A DNA stretch of 47,941 nt from Akkermansiaceae bacterium (GCA_021202525.1 JAJQCV010000126.1:1-47941), one strand, 5' to 3'; positions 1 through 9,355 are shown, counted from the stretch's first letter. Program-made: numbers and translations. Notes: generated by a model not told the origin, from the letters alone.

Positions 1-268
1 GTTTCCATCATAGACATTGATATTATCTATTTGTTAGAAAAAATAAGAAGAAAGAAAAGCCAGCGATGCGAACCAACCAAATTCCTGTGCAAAAGATTCA
101 CATGAAAGAAAGAAAAATACTTATGTCTGGGAAGGCAGCTTTTCTCCGGATATTATCTTACACTCTGCAAAGTCCCAAACAAATGCTGCACGCTTGCCAA
201 AATTTTTCATGTGAAAAACCACAAGGAGAAAGATTGCTCCTTTTCCATGGAATCCGTACAATTCCGCC

Positions 269-1327
269 ATGCCTGTAGCTCCGGCACGCATTCTTCAAGA
301 CATCTTCTCTTTTTACCGGGAAAAAGAACTCCCTGTGCTGCTCAACCAGCATAAAAGATGGTCGGAAAGCCGCCCCCTGAAAGGATGCCGGGTGATTGAC
401 GCCTCCCCCGTATTCCGAAACACCTGCGCCAAATACGCCGCCCTGCTGGCGGCCGGAGCGGACTTGACGGTGACCGTCTCCCGGGTCATGCCGCATGATC
501 CGGAAATCCTTCCCCTGCTGGCGGCTTATGGAATTCCCGTGGTAGACGCGGAACGAGCCGAAGGCCCTTACGATGTCGTCCTGGATTGTGCGGGCGCCCT
601 TTCCCATGTCCCCAGCCGCTGCGGCTATGTGGAATTGACGCGGTCCGGCGCGGAACATTATGCGGGATGCACGCAGCCCGTCTGGATGGTGGATGCAGGG
701 AAAATCAAACAGATTGAAACCTGCCTGGGCACCGGGGAAAGTTTCTTCCGCGCCCTAGCCTCCCTGGGATTTGACGACTGGCATGGGAAAACGCTTGTCG
801 TCATAGGATATGGGAAGGTGGGCCGCGGCATCGTCCTGCATGCCCTGAACAACCGGATGCGCGCCATTGTGGCTGATGTAGAAGAAAAACACTTCCCTTC
901 CCCGTCCATCTCCTTTCTTCGCGCGACGGATGGCGCGCCTCTCAGCCACGCGGTAAAACAGACCTTTTGCGCCGTCACGGCTACCGGCAAACGGCATGCC
1001 CTGTCAGGTCTGATTGATCCCGCCTTGCCCTGCTCTTCCGGCGTTCTGCTGGCGAATATGGGTGTGGAGGACGAATGGGGGCCGTCCATCCCGAAAAACC
1101 GCATCCTGAATGAAGAGCGTCCCCTCAATTTCATCCTGCCCGATCCCACGCAAATGTGCTATATTGATCCTCCCCTGGCTCTTCACAACCAGGGCGCCGT
1201 GGAACTGGCCGCAGGCCGCGGAAAGCCCGGCCTGTTTCCGCCTCCTCCGGAAATGGAGGAATACTTCCTGTCCCTGATCCGTTCCGGGGGAATCATTCCG
1301 GCGCAACTGCTGGACTCCATTTCCTGA
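269..1327 (+). CDS. S-adenosylhomocysteine hydrolase-like NAD-binding protein
   Basis: A 352-residue protein with a clear Rossmann nucleotide-binding segment near residues 177-189 (VVIGYGKVGRG), the form of glycine-rich loop found in adenosylhomocysteinase (SAHH). A later stretch (LLANMGVEDEWGP, then an HNQGAVELAAG segment) also recalls SAHH-type C-terminal regions. It is shorter than true SAHH (about 430-490 residues), and I do not see the usual N-terminal substrate motifs, so hydrolase activity on S-adenosylhomocysteine is doubtful. It is better called an SAHH-like or dehydrogenase-like NAD(P)-binding protein. The ATG at 269 has no strong Shine-Dalgarno. The gene stands alone, 62 bp before the next plus-strand gene. 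The family fold is inferred with moderate confidence; the reaction is unknown. Confidence 0.65.
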   Translation: MPVAPARILQDIFSFYREKELPVLLNQHKRWSESRPLKGCRVIDASPVFRNTCAKYAALLAAGADLTVTVSRVMPHDPEILPLLAAYGIPVVDAERAEGPYDVVLDCAGALSHVPSRCGYVELTRSGAEHYAGCTQPVWMVDAGKIKQIETCLGTGESFFRALASLGFDDWHGKTLVVIGYGKVGRGIVLHALNNRMRAIVADVEEKHFPSPSISFLRATDGAPLSHAVKQTFCAVTATGKRHALSGLIDPALPCSSGVLLANMGVEDEWGPSIPKNRILNEERPLNFILPDPTQMCYIDPPLALHNQGAVELAAGRGKPGLFPPPPEMEEYFLSLIRSGGIIPAQLLDSIS

Positions 1328-1389
1328 CTTATCCTCTTGCGTTCGCGAAGCCGGAAGAGTACCCTATAGAGTACGGCTGGGGACTCGAC

Positions 1390-1866
1390 ATGCCCGCCGG
1401 ATCCGTTTCATTGACTTCGCAACTCATGGACACTTATTATTCCTACCATAGCTATCACCTGGCCGGGAAGCTGTACGGTACTCTGGGGTGCGCCCTGGCG
1501 TGGGGTATTTTTGGAGCCGGCTGGTGGATTCTTCCACTGACTGCTGTTCTGATTTGCCTGTGGCTTCCCGTCATCCTCGGCAGACCGCATTTTCTGGCTG
1601 TCACTTCCGCCTTCATCGCATGGGGCAACGGAATCACGCGCAGGGAGATTCCCTGGGAAGCCATTGAAAGCATAGGATATACGCCAGGCCAGGAAAGCAA
1701 GCCGGGCCTCAAGATAGAACTAAAAGACGGCAATATTCTGGACGTGGATTCCTCCTGTTTCTCCGCCCTGCCCGCCGTGCGGGAAGCCGTTCTTCAAGCC
1801 TCCGGCAAATATCCCGTGCATCTTGCCCCGGACCTGTTTGCCGCTCCGGGCATGTTGAGCGAATAA
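1390..1866 (+). CDS. small membrane protein of unknown function
   Basis: A 158-residue protein that I do not recognise. Two closely spaced hydrophobic segments at about residues 28-64 (rich in G, W, L, I, V) look like a membrane hairpin. A soluble C-terminal half follows with alternating strand-like stretches (IPWEAIESIGYTP, LKIELKDGNILDVD), reminiscent of bacterial PH-like domains that follow a two-helix anchor; this resemblance is only an impression. The start is uncertain: ATG at 1390 has a GGGGA about 8 bases upstream, and ATG at 1426 (MDTYYSYH) is an alternative that removes 12 residues. It lies 62 bp after the SAHH-like gene and could be co-transcribed with it. Confidence 0.6.
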   Translation: MPAGSVSLTSQLMDTYYSYHSYHLAGKLYGTLGCALAWGIFGAGWWILPLTAVLICLWLPVILGRPHFLAVTSAFIAWGNGITRREIPWEAIESIGYTPGQESKPGLKIELKDGNILDVDSSCFSALPAVREAVLQASGKYPVHLAPDLFAAPGMLSE

Positions 1867-1961
1867 TCGTTCCAAAGCCTTTTCTCCCACAGAGGGAAGG
1901 AAGGCGTTACCCTTTTATTTTCCAGAGATCCATACTTCATCTCATCCGGGAAAATGAAAAA

Positions 1962-1977
1962 TGTTCCACGTAGAACA
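1962..1977. other. parS-like ParB-binding palindrome (imperfect)
   Basis: TGTTCCACGTAGAACA differs from the perfect palindrome TGTTCCACGTGGAACA at a single base and closely matches the general bacterial parS consensus (TGTTTCACGTGAAACA). It lies in the non-coding gap between the small membrane protein and the dnaN terminator. A second, perfect copy lies 4.6 kb away inside mnmG. The motif is seen directly; ParB binding is inferred. Confidence 0.7.
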
Positions 1978-2018
1978 TTCATGTGAATAACATATCCATT
2001 CCATTTACTTTCAAACAA

Positions 2019-2052
2019 TAAAAAACAGGCGCCATGTTTCCACGGCGCCTGT
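2019..2052 (-). terminator. intrinsic terminator of dnaN
   Basis: Nine-base perfect stem, ACAGGCGCC (2025-2033) and GGCGCCTGT (2044-2052). On the minus strand it is followed by a run of T residues (A-run at 2020-2025 on the plus strand). It sits 34 bp past the dnaN stop codon. Confidence 0.8.
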
Positions 2053-2085
2053 CCCTTTGTATGAATGATTTTGTGCCAGTCAAAA

Positions 2086-3186
2086 TCAGTTGGGAGATCT
2101 CATCGGCATGAGTACGTACAGGAACTCATCGCCAATCTTCAGCACGCCCGGGCTCATTTCATCAATGAGGTTCAGCGTAATCATCGTGTCGCCGGGCATG
2201 GTTTTCAGGGGAGCCATGAAGAAGTCCGGATTGAAGGAGATGGAAAGAGGCCTGCCGGAATAAGTGATGGTCACGGACTCGTGCGCCTCACCTACGCCTT
2301 CCGCGCTGGATGCCACTTCCAGCTCGTTTTCCCGGAAGTTCAGCTTGATGTTCGTGCTCTTGTCCACGGAAAGGAGGGAGACGCGGCGCACGGTTTCCAG
2401 CAATTCTCCGCAGGGGAGTTCGATGCTTTCCTTGCAGTCCGTCGGAATCACCTGGCGGTAATTCGGGTAATTGCCGTCAATCAGCTTGCTGATCAGCAGC
2501 GTATCGTTGATTTCAAAAGCCGCCTGGTTGCGGGTGAAACGGATCGTGACGGAACCCACTTCATCCAGCAGGCGCCGCAATTCTCCTACGGCCTTGGTAG
2601 GCAGAATGGCGTCCAGCTGTTGTTCCTCCGGGAAATCCAGAGCAGTTTCCGCCAGCGCCAGGCGGCGGCCGTCCGTAGCCACCAAGGTCATCTTCCCGTT
2701 GCGGAAGGAAAGGGAAATGCCGTTGAGCACGTAGCGGGTCGTATCCGTGGAGATGGCGTATTCCGTCCGGCGAATGCAGTCGCGCAGAAGGTTCTGCTCC
2801 ACCTGGTACACGGTCGCCTGTTCAAAGGAGGGAAGATCGGGAAATTCATCCGCCGGAAGACCGTTCAGCTTGAACTGGGAGCGGCCGCATTCCACAGTTG
2901 CCTGGTTACGCTGGTTCACATCTACCTGCACTTCCGCCTCGGGAAGTTCGCTGATAATGCTCACCAGCTTTTTGGCGGGGAGGGTAACCGTACCGTCCCT
3001 CACCACGTTGGCGGGCACCACGCCGGTGATGCAGACATCGAGGTCGGTTGCAGTAAAGCGCACTTGCCCGTTTTCGGCTTCAATCTTTACATTGGAAAGA
3101 ATGGGCAGCGTCGTTTTGGAAGACACCACACTGACTACCTGTCTCAGGCCATCCAGAAATACTTGCTTGGAAATAGTAAACTTCAT
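2086..3186 (-). CDS. dnaN: DNA polymerase III subunit beta (sliding clamp)
   Basis: A 366-residue protein of the normal length for the beta clamp, which forms a ring on DNA and tethers the replicative polymerase and repair proteins. The sequence opens with MKFTISKQVFLDGLRQV, has the typical KTTLPILSNVKIEA segment near residues 24-37, and ends with the family's characteristic tail (FLYVLMPMR). Three clamp domains of about 120 residues each fit the length. The ATG at 3186 gives the conserved N terminus directly. It is transcribed alone on the minus strand and ends at a strong terminator. dnaA and recF, often its neighbours, are absent, but DnaA boxes and parS-like sites lie nearby, so it may still be origin-proximal. 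Confidence 0.97.
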   Translation of the reverse strand: MKFTISKQVFLDGLRQVVSVVSSKTTLPILSNVKIEAENGQVRFTATDLDVCITGVVPANVVRDGTVTLPAKKLVSIISELPEAEVQVDVNQRNQATVECGRSQFKLNGLPADEFPDLPSFEQATVYQVEQNLLRDCIRRTEYAISTDTTRYVLNGISLSFRNGKMTLVATDGRRLALAETALDFPEEQQLDAILPTKAVGELRRLLDEVGSVTIRFTRNQAAFEINDTLLISKLIDGNYPNYRQVIPTDCKESIELPCGELLETVRRVSLLSVDKSTNIKLNFRENELEVASSAEGVGEAHESVTITYSGRPLSISFNPDFFMAPLKTMPGDTMITLNLIDEMSPGVLKIGDEFLYVLMPMRSPN

Positions 3187-3624
3187 GTGACTGTGCTTTT
3201 ATCTGCCTCGCATCCTCTCACAAATACCTCCCTCTCTTCAAGTCCTTTCTCCGTCAAATCGGCATATTTGGCAGTATTTTTTTCAAAAGCATACCATATA
3301 TAGTAATTCATCATTTTAAAAGGCATATCTTGGAGGGTGCGTTTTTTTAGATTATTTAAGCATTCTTAAAAGTCTGTTCCACAAGCCGTGCGACTCCCGC
3401 ATTTCCGGTTCGCAGGAGTATTGAAAATGCGGCTTCAACAGGGTTTTCGGACAGAAATTTTCATGAATGCCGGAAACGGAAAGAAATAAAATGGTAAAAG
3501 CTTCTTCATCCGTATCCATTCCGGAAATATTTGGATGAAACAAAAAAATCATGGTTTCACTGGACGGGCATCTTCCGTTCCCGCGCAAACCATGTGCCTC
3601 ATTCTGGAAAATGGACAACCCGTC
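3187..3624. other. AT-rich gap upstream of dnaN
   Basis: About 440 bp between dnaN and the convergently unrelated beta-helix gene. The part next to dnaN (3260-3350) is AT-rich and presumably carries the dnaN promoter, but I could not settle on a -35/-10 pair. A minus-strand open frame at 3352-3552 (ATG at 3552, 66 codons; MIFLFHPNISGMDTDEE and so on) could be a small gene. It has no recognisable domain and no Shine-Dalgarno, so I do not call it. Confidence 0.4.
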
Positions 3625-4527
3625 CTACCGGAAAACTTCGCCGGGCATGGTCCATGTTCCGGGGGGAACCATCCGTCCCGGCAACACAACGGTATTGGCC
3701 CCGAACCGGACGTGATCTCCAACGACGGCTCCCAGCTTGCTCCTTCCCGTCTCCACCAGCCTTCCCCCCGCCATCATCCGGTGCTCCGCCCCGTCGTGCC
3801 TGAAATTGGAACAAACCGTTCCCGCGCCAAAATTGACACCGTTCCCAATGATGGAATCTCCGGCATAACTCAAATGGGAAATAAACGTTCCATCCCCCAC
3901 AATGCAATTCTTCAATTCAACGCCCTGCCCCGCAACGCACCCGTCTCCCAGGGAAACATATCCCCTCAAATAGCAATTCGGGCCTATCCTGCAACCATCT
4001 CCCACCCATACGTAGCCTTCCACCACCACGCCGGGCAGCACTATGGAATCCTTCCCAAGCCGCAAATTTCCCAGAACATGCACGCCATCCTTCCCGGAAC
4101 CGGTGTTCCCTTCCATTCCCTTCATGACTCTCTCCTGCCAGTCCAGCAGATCCCATGGGTATACAAAACGCTCCACAGCCATATCTCCCTTCACGAAACT
4201 CTGCCGTAATCCCGGAACCCCCTTCCCTGCCAAAAAACGGCCCTCCGCATTCCTCAGCTCGCATGCCCCCGGTCCGTAATCAGCCAGCCATACAGCGACC
4301 TCCGGAGAAAAATCGTGCATGGACACCTCCACAACTTCATCCCCGGCTCCCCGCCCTTCCTCTTCCGGCCCAAAAACGGCTTCAAAGCCCGCTTCCCGGA
4401 GCCGTGAGGCACAATACGCGCCTATGCTCGTCCCGGCCACGGAAAACGCGTGGAAGGGCCTTTCAGGACCCGTTGCCGGAAAAGTGAGATCCCTCTCCGG
4501 AATGTAAATCAATCTGGCAATCCTCAT
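3625..4527 (-). CDS. left-handed beta-helix (hexapeptide repeat) transferase-like protein
   Basis: A 300-residue protein. The second half, from about residue 150, is built of hexapeptide-type repeats (LRLGKDSIVLPGVVVEG, VWVGDGCRIGPNCYLRG, VSLGDGCVAGQGVELKN, then GNGVNFGAGTVCSN and VRFGANTVVLPGRMVPPG). This is the signature of left-handed parallel beta-helix acyltransferases and of the C-terminal half of GlmU or sugar-nucleotidyltransferase-like proteins. The N-terminal 140 residues lack an obvious nucleotidyltransferase G-rich loop, so the donor and acceptor cannot be named. The ATG at 4527 (MRIARLIYIPE) is chosen over an in-frame TTG at 4563. It faces away from the putative origin region and ribD. 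The fold is confident; the substrate is unknown. Confidence 0.75.
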   Translation of the reverse strand: MRIARLIYIPERDLTFPATGPERPFHAFSVAGTSIGAYCASRLREAGFEAVFGPEEEGRGAGDEVVEVSMHDFSPEVAVWLADYGPGACELRNAEGRFLAGKGVPGLRQSFVKGDMAVERFVYPWDLLDWQERVMKGMEGNTGSGKDGVHVLGNLRLGKDSIVLPGVVVEGYVWVGDGCRIGPNCYLRGYVSLGDGCVAGQGVELKNCIVGDGTFISHLSYAGDSIIGNGVNFGAGTVCSNFRHDGAEHRMMAGGRLVETGRSKLGAVVGDHVRFGANTVVLPGRMVPPGTWTMPGEVFR

Positions 4528-4847
4528 GCAGGAATGATATTCCCTGTTCCGTACTTCCTGCAAGAGACAATGCAGCCGGTGCCCGGAGAGACCGCTCTGT
4601 GCAATAACCGTGTGGAAGTAACGGTGAATACCCTGTGAATAACTTATTCAGACATTATTCACAATTTTGTTAACGGAATTTATTCACATCCGCAAGATCC
4701 TACAACACGTTTCTCTTAAATGTGAAACCAATGTTGTTCACAATCACTACAGGGTAGAAGAAGAAGGAATTTAATATTGTTAAATCTAATACTCTTCAAC
4801 ACACATCTCTATTGTCCTTTTTCCATGATCCATGATACAAGGTTCCC
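4528..4847. other. putative chromosomal replication origin (DnaA-box cluster)
   Basis: An AT-rich intergenic stretch between divergent genes. It contains three exact copies of the DnaA-box form TTATTCACA: 4634-4642 on the minus strand, and 4655-4663 and 4680-4688 on the plus strand. Near-matches are TTATTCAGA at 4644-4652, TGTGAAACC at 4721-4729 (minus) and TTGTTCACA at 4734-4742. An A/T-dominated segment at about 4769-4795 (TTTAATATTGTTAAATC) could be the unwinding element. dnaN is 1.4 kb and mnmG 1.5 kb away, and two parS-like sites flank the area at 1962 and 6566. dnaA is not in the window. The boxes are seen directly; origin function is inferred. Confidence 0.65.
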
Positions 4848-5903
4848 ATGAACGCAGAGGATTGGGATGCCCGCTGGATGAAACTGGCCATGGAACTTGC
4901 CGGAAAAGGGCTCGGTCTGACCAGCCCCAATCCCTGCGTGGGCGCCGTCATCGTTCACAAGGATCAGCTCATCGGCTCCGGATTTCATGAAAAGGCCGGT
5001 CTCCCCCATGCGGAGAGGAATGCCATTGCCGACGGTATTGCCAAAGGCAATGCCGGGCTGTTTCCGGATTCCACCCTTTACGTTACACTGGAACCGTGCA
5101 GCACGACGGGAAAAACCCCTCCCTGTACGGAAGCCATCATGGAACACCGCTTCAAGCGGGTGGTTTACGGCTCGGAAGACCCCAATCCACGCCACAGGGG
5201 AATCGCTGCGGAAATTTTAAGGAATGCAGGCATTGAAGTTGCCCGGGGGATTCTGGAGAAGGAATGCGACTTTCTAATCAGGACTTTCCGCCTGAACATG
5301 ATGGAAAGCCGTCCCTGGATAATCGCAAAAAGCGCCATGTCCCTGGACGGACGCATTTCCCGCAGTTCGGAACGGTCCCAATGGCTTACTGGAAAAGCCG
5401 CCCGTTCCTTCGTACATACGCTCCGTTCCGAATGCGATGCCATCATGACGGGAGGAAACACGGTACGCTTGGATAATCCGTCTTTGACAATCAGGAATCC
5501 GGAAAAGCCCGTTTCCCCCCTTAAGGAACAACCGTGGCGCATTATCCTGACCCGGAATGCCGCTTCCATCCCGGAAAATTCCATCTGCCTGACGGATGAA
5601 TTTCGTGACCATACCTTGATCGTAGAGAATGTATCCAATTATTTGGAATTGTTACAAAATTTGTATTCGGAAAGAAAAATAGGTACTATTCTTCTGGAAT
5701 CTGGAGGCATTCTGATGAAAGAATTCCTGAAAGCCGGACTGGTGGATGAATGGGTGGGATTTTATGCTCCCGTCATTACCGGCGGCGGTGCTGAAGGAGT
5801 GGAAGGAGGAGCATTCCTGGAACGGGAGGCGTATCTCTCTGAACCTTCTATAAGAATATTCGGCTCTGACGTGTGCATCCGGGGAGATGTTCATTATCAA
5901 TGA
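4848..5903 (+). CDS. ribD: bifunctional riboflavin biosynthesis deaminase/reductase RibD
   Basis: A 351-residue protein of normal RibD length. It catalyses two riboflavin steps: deamination of the diaminohydroxyphosphoribosylaminopyrimidine, then reduction of the ribosyl side chain. The N-terminal cytidine-deaminase-like domain shows the zinc-binding set: HAE at residues 54-56 and two cysteines in PCSTTGKTPPC (C84, C93). The C-terminal reductase domain begins near residue 155 (RPWIIAKSAMSLDGRIS) and carries a GGGAEGVEGG loop near the end. The ATG at 4848 gives the usual start a few residues before MKLAMELA. No other rib genes are adjacent; it lies beside the DnaA-box region. Confidence 0.95.
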   Translation: MNAEDWDARWMKLAMELAGKGLGLTSPNPCVGAVIVHKDQLIGSGFHEKAGLPHAERNAIADGIAKGNAGLFPDSTLYVTLEPCSTTGKTPPCTEAIMEHRFKRVVYGSEDPNPRHRGIAAEILRNAGIEVARGILEKECDFLIRTFRLNMMESRPWIIAKSAMSLDGRISRSSERSQWLTGKAARSFVHTLRSECDAIMTGGNTVRLDNPSLTIRNPEKPVSPLKEQPWRIILTRNAASIPENSICLTDEFRDHTLIVENVSNYLELLQNLYSERKIGTILLESGGILMKEFLKAGLVDEWVGFYAPVITGGGAEGVEGGAFLEREAYLSEPSIRIFGSDVCIRGDVHYQ

Positions 5904-6300
5904 CGGAAAAACCGTCTTCACCGTGAGAAGGTAGTCGTCTTTTCCCCGTCGTCCTGTTCCGGTATTTTTCCGGAATTTCCTTCCTATCCTGATTGTTTGT
6001 CACTAGGTGGTTTCTTTCATGACCTCTGATATTTTCGTTATGTTGAAAAACAATCAGTACGGCGTGCTCCATACCGGGAAACACATCTGAAAAAACGAAG
6101 GAAAAAATTTGAGATAAAAGCTGCGCCTTTTCCCGCCCCCATGCCATAAAAAACGGCGCTGCATAGCCGGAAGGTAGCAGATGAAGCAGTTATTATAAAC
6201 TACCGTCCGAATGGTGATAGACGAGTGAAGCTCCAGTCCTTTTGTTTCAAGCCATTTGCAAATAACGGGTTTCACCTGGAAAAAGTGAAAGAAAGGCTGA
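5904..6300. other. non-coding gap between ribD and mnmG
   Basis: Nearly 400 bp between the converging ends of ribD and mnmG. No convincing coding frame, RNA gene or strong terminator hairpin is seen. Two minus-strand open frames (within 5848-6147 and 6054-6275) overlap ribD or lack protein-like composition. Confidence 0.5.
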
Positions 6301-8178
6301 TTATTGCCTGTTCCGTTTTTGCAGGTAGACGAGCAGGAGCGCCATGTCCGCCGGAGTAATGCCGGGAATGCGGGAAGCCTGTCCTATAGTGGCGGGGCGG
6401 ATCTTGCCCAGCTTGATAACGGCTTCCTTTTTTAAAGCATGGACGGATTCGTAATCAATATCGTCCGGGATGATTTTTTCCTCCATTCGCACGATTTTTT
6501 CCGCCTGTTTTTTTTGCCTTTCAATGTGGCCCTCATACTGGATGTCCGTAGCTATGGCATCCCAATGTTCCACGTGGAACATTTTTTTCATCTCTTCCGG
6601 CAGCATGGACCAGTCGTTTCCGGGACGCTTGAGCCAGATGGAGACGGGAACGCCTTCATATTTCATCGCCGCCGCCTGCTTGATTCCCTCTTCAATGGAC
6701 TTCCGCCTGTTTTCCGTTTCCATGAACAGATCATGGGTGATAAGGCCGTTTTCAAACGCCAGCGGAGCCAGCCGCAGGTCTGCATTATCCTGCCGCAACA
6801 GAAGCCGGAATTCCGCGCGGCTGGTGAACATGCGGTATGGTTCGTCCGTTCCCTTGGTAACCAGGTCATCAATCATGACGCCTATGTAAGCCTGGTCCCT
6901 CCGGAGAATCAGCGGGGGCTTTCCAAGAACTTTCAGAGCGGCGTTCGTTCCTGCCATCAGGCCCTGTGCGGCGGCTTCCTCATATCCGGAAGTCCCATTG
7001 ATCTGTCCGGCAAAATACAGGTTCTCCACAAGCTTGGTTTCCAGGGTGGAATGAAGTTGGGTGGGTGGGCAGAAGTCGTATTCCACTGCATACCCCGGGC
7101 GTATCAACTGGGCATTTTCCAAACCGGGAATAGTGCGGATAAATTCGCATTGAGCGGAGTAGGGCAGGGAGGTGGACACGCCGTTGAGGTAAAATTCCTC
7201 CGTGCTGCGCCCTTCCGGTTCCAGAAAAACCTGATGGCTCGTTTTTTCTGCAAACCGCACGATTTTGTCTTCAATGGAAGGGCAGTAGCGGGGTCCTATC
7301 CCTTCAATGATGCCGCTGTACAGGGGGCTGAATTTCAGATTGTCCCGGATGATGTCATGCGTGGTCTGGTTGGTGTACGTAATCCAGCAGGGCATTTGTT
7401 CCATCCGGAAATCTTCGTCCCCCCACGTGTTCAGTGTACAATAGGGTTCGGAAGAACGCTTCAGGAGGTTCCGTGAACGGTAGCTGAACAGGGCAGGGGG
7501 AGTGTCCCCCGGCTGGAGTTCGCAGACGGAAAAATCAATGGACCTGCCGTTGATGCGGGGAGAAGTACCCGTTTTCAGCCGTTCCACCTGAAAGCCCAAA
7601 TCCGCCAGGTCGGAGGAAAGCGTGGATGGCGCACAGCCCATGCGGCCGCCAGTGACATGTTGCAGTCCTACATGCAGCAGGCCTTTCATGAAAGTGCCGG
7701 AACAGATGACTACGCTGCGTGCATGAATGGTGTAATCCAGGGAAGTGACGGCGCCCGCGGCCTGCTGTTCTCCGTTGACCAGCAGCTTGACGACGTCTTC
7801 CTGGAACAGTCGTACGCCGGGAGCGGTTTCCAGCACTCTTTTCATGCGCGTGCGGTAGGCGGTCTTGTCGCATTGGGCGCGCGGTGCGCGGACGCTGGGG
7901 CCCTTGGAAGCGTTCAGCATCCGGAATTGAATGGCGGTGGCATCCGTATTCAGACCCATGGCGCCGCCCAGAGCATCTATTTCCCGTACAATATGCCCCT
8001 TGGCAAGGCCGCCGATGGCCGGGTTGCAGGACATTTGGCCGATGGTGTCCAGATTGTGGGTAAGAACGGCTACGGAACAGCCCATGCGGGAAGCGGCCAA
8101 AGCCGCTTCAATGCCCGCGTGTCCTGCGCCGACGACGAGAACGTCGAACACGGAAGATGCTTGGGTGGAGGAATTCAT
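6301..8178 (-). CDS. mnmG: tRNA uridine-5-carboxymethylaminomethyl modification enzyme MnmG (GidA)
   Basis: A 625-residue FAD protein that, with MnmE, installs the 5-carboxymethylaminomethyl group on U34 of certain tRNAs. The N terminus has the dinucleotide-binding GAGHAG motif (residues 18-23). It is followed by the family hallmarks [35 protein letters not shown] and, mid-protein, [20 protein letters not shown]. The start is ATG at 8178, which overlaps the stop of holA in a TGATG arrangement and implies translational coupling; an upstream TTG at 8193 is less likely. The codons for FHVEH near the C-terminal third contain a perfect parS-like palindrome. mnmG is often found near replication origins. 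Confidence 0.97.
   Translation of the reverse strand: MNSSTQASSVFDVLVVGAGHAGIEAALAASRMGCSVAVLTHNLDTIGQMSCNPAIGGLAKGHIVREIDALGGAMGLNTDATAIQFRMLNASKGPSVRAPRAQCDKTAYRTRMKRVLETAPGVRLFQEDVVKLLVNGEQQAAGAVTSLDYTIHARSVVICSGTFMKGLLHVGLQHVTGGRMGCAPSTLSSDLADLGFQVERLKTGTSPRINGRSIDFSVCELQPGDTPPALFSYRSRNLLKRSSEPYCTLNTWGDEDFRMEQMPCWITYTNQTTHDIIRDNLKFSPLYSGIIEGIGPRYCPSIEDKIVRFAEKTSHQVFLEPEGRSTEEFYLNGVSTSLPYSAQCEFIRTIPGLENAQLIRPGYAVEYDFCPPTQLHSTLETKLVENLYFAGQINGTSGYEEAAAQGLMAGTNAALKVLGKPPLILRRDQAYIGVMIDDLVTKGTDEPYRMFTSRAEFRLLLRQDNADLRLAPLAFENGLITHDLFMETENRRKSIEEGIKQAAAMKYEGVPVSIWLKRPGNDWSMLPEEMKKMFHVEHWDAIATDIQYEGHIERQKKQAEKIVRMEEKIIPDDIDYESVHALKKEAVIKLGKIRPATIGQASRIPGITPADMALLLVYLQKRNRQ
6566..6581. other. 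perfect parS palindrome inside mnmG
   Basis: TGTTCCACGTGGAACA is a perfect 16-base palindrome matching the parS class bound by chromosomal ParB proteins. It lies within the mnmG coding sequence and is read as the peptide MFHVEH. The same palindrome with one change occurs at 1962-1977. Motif seen directly; binding inferred. Confidence 0.8.
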
Positions 8179-9284
8179 CAGGATGCTGAACAAATGGCAA
8201 GGCGGTGCAGAACCAGCCGCGGATCAAGAGAAGAAGAAACCAGGGCCTTGTCGGCCTTCATGCACTCCTTCAGGGTCTGTTTCAGTCGCTCCGTCTTGAA
8301 TTTGGCGGCATTTTGGGCCGCCAGGAAAAGCGGGTAGGCATTCGGGGTGCCGTCCTTCTTCAAGGGAATCAGCGCGGATGCATAAGATGGCAGGGAGGAA
8401 ATTCTGGCGGTGAAATCCTTGAAATTGGTGGGCTTCAAATTGAAGGCATCACACAAAAGTTTGGCGGCCAGCAAATTTCTAAGCGTCGGAATAAATGCGG
8501 CACGCATAATGGTGACGGCATTTTCTCCGCGTTCCAGTTGAAAATCGATCAGGGAAATGGCCGTGTCGCTCTTCTTGTTTTCCAGCGCTCGTGAAATTTC
8601 GAAAATTACTCCCGTGCGGGTGAGTGGAACCATTCTTTCAACATCCTCCGGCATGACTGTCCGCCGTTCCGCTCCCAGGAAAAGATCCAGCTTTTCAATT
8701 TCGGAAATAATCTGGCGGGAAGACTCGCTGACGCGGTGGATGAACAATTCCAGCGCGGAAGGGTCAAAGGCCATCCCTCTTGCGGCCGCTTCCTTGTTTA
8801 CCAGGGGCATCAGGCTGCCTTCCCAGCCGGCCTTGGTAATATCCGGCTTGTTCAATTCTGCAGCAGCGGAATGCTGGAGCAGGAATTTATTGAAGGAACG
8901 GCGTTTGTCGAACTCGGAAGCGGAAACAACCAGAATGACGTCCGGACCCAGCCCGGCTTCCAGCAATTGCTTCAGGGAATCCAGGGCCGCTTCCGTGGTG
9001 GAGGACCTGCCGGTGACGGAATCCCCGAGGAAGTTGCAATTCTTCATCCAGACCACCTTGCGCCCGGGGAAAAAGGGCAGTGTGCGCAGGGCCTCCATGA
9101 CCTGGCGGACAATTTGAGATGCTTCATCGAAATCTCCGCAGCCCGCTTCCAGGATTTCATGGGAAAACTCGTTCGTTCCTTCCGTCAGGGCGGCAAAAAC
9201 GCCGGAAGCTTTTTCACGCACCATCCCTTCATCCGTGCCGAAAACGAGATGAATGGCCTGTTGTTCTGGAATGAAACTGCCCAT
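8178..9284 (-). CDS. holA: DNA polymerase III subunit delta
   Basis: A 368-residue protein matching the delta clamp-loader subunit, which opens the beta ring. The N-terminal part has the family features HLVFGTDEG (residues 12-20), [21 protein letters not shown] and [20 protein letters not shown] helical collar-like C-terminal region follows ([13 protein letters not shown] and on). The first in-frame ATG is at 9284 (MGSFIPEQQ); an upstream TTG at 9308 adds eight residues and is less likely. The stop overlaps the mnmG start by one base, so the two form an operon, with holA first. dnaN lies 5 kb away. Confidence 0.88.
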   Translation of the reverse strand: MGSFIPEQQAIHLVFGTDEGMVREKASGVFAALTEGTNEFSHEILEAGCGDFDEASQIVRQVMEALRTLPFFPGRKVVWMKNCNFLGDSVTGRSSTTEAALDSLKQLLEAGLGPDVILVVSASEFDKRRSFNKFLLQHSAAAELNKPDITKAGWEGSLMPLVNKEAAARGMAFDPSALELFIHRVSESSRQIISEIEKLDLFLGAERRTVMPEDVERMVPLTRTGVIFEISRALENKKSDTAISLIDFQLERGENAVTIMRAAFIPTLRNLLAAKLLCDAFNLKPTNFKDFTARISSLPSYASALIPLKKDGTPNAYPLFLAAQNAAKFKTERLKQTLKECMKADKALVSSSLDPRLVLHRLAICSAS

Positions 9285-9355
9285 AAAGCGTGCCCGTTCA
9301 TACCACAAAATCCGGTTTTTTGAAAGACGTATTTGTCATTAGAAAGTTTTTTCAT

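Noticed and set aside
1-268. Possible partial gene at the left edge
   Set aside because: The 5-prime 268 bases are AT-rich; the short open frame at 66-278 is not protein-like, and no partial known gene is recognisable.
2065-3303. Plus-strand open frame of about 410 codons
   Set aside because: Antisense to dnaN.
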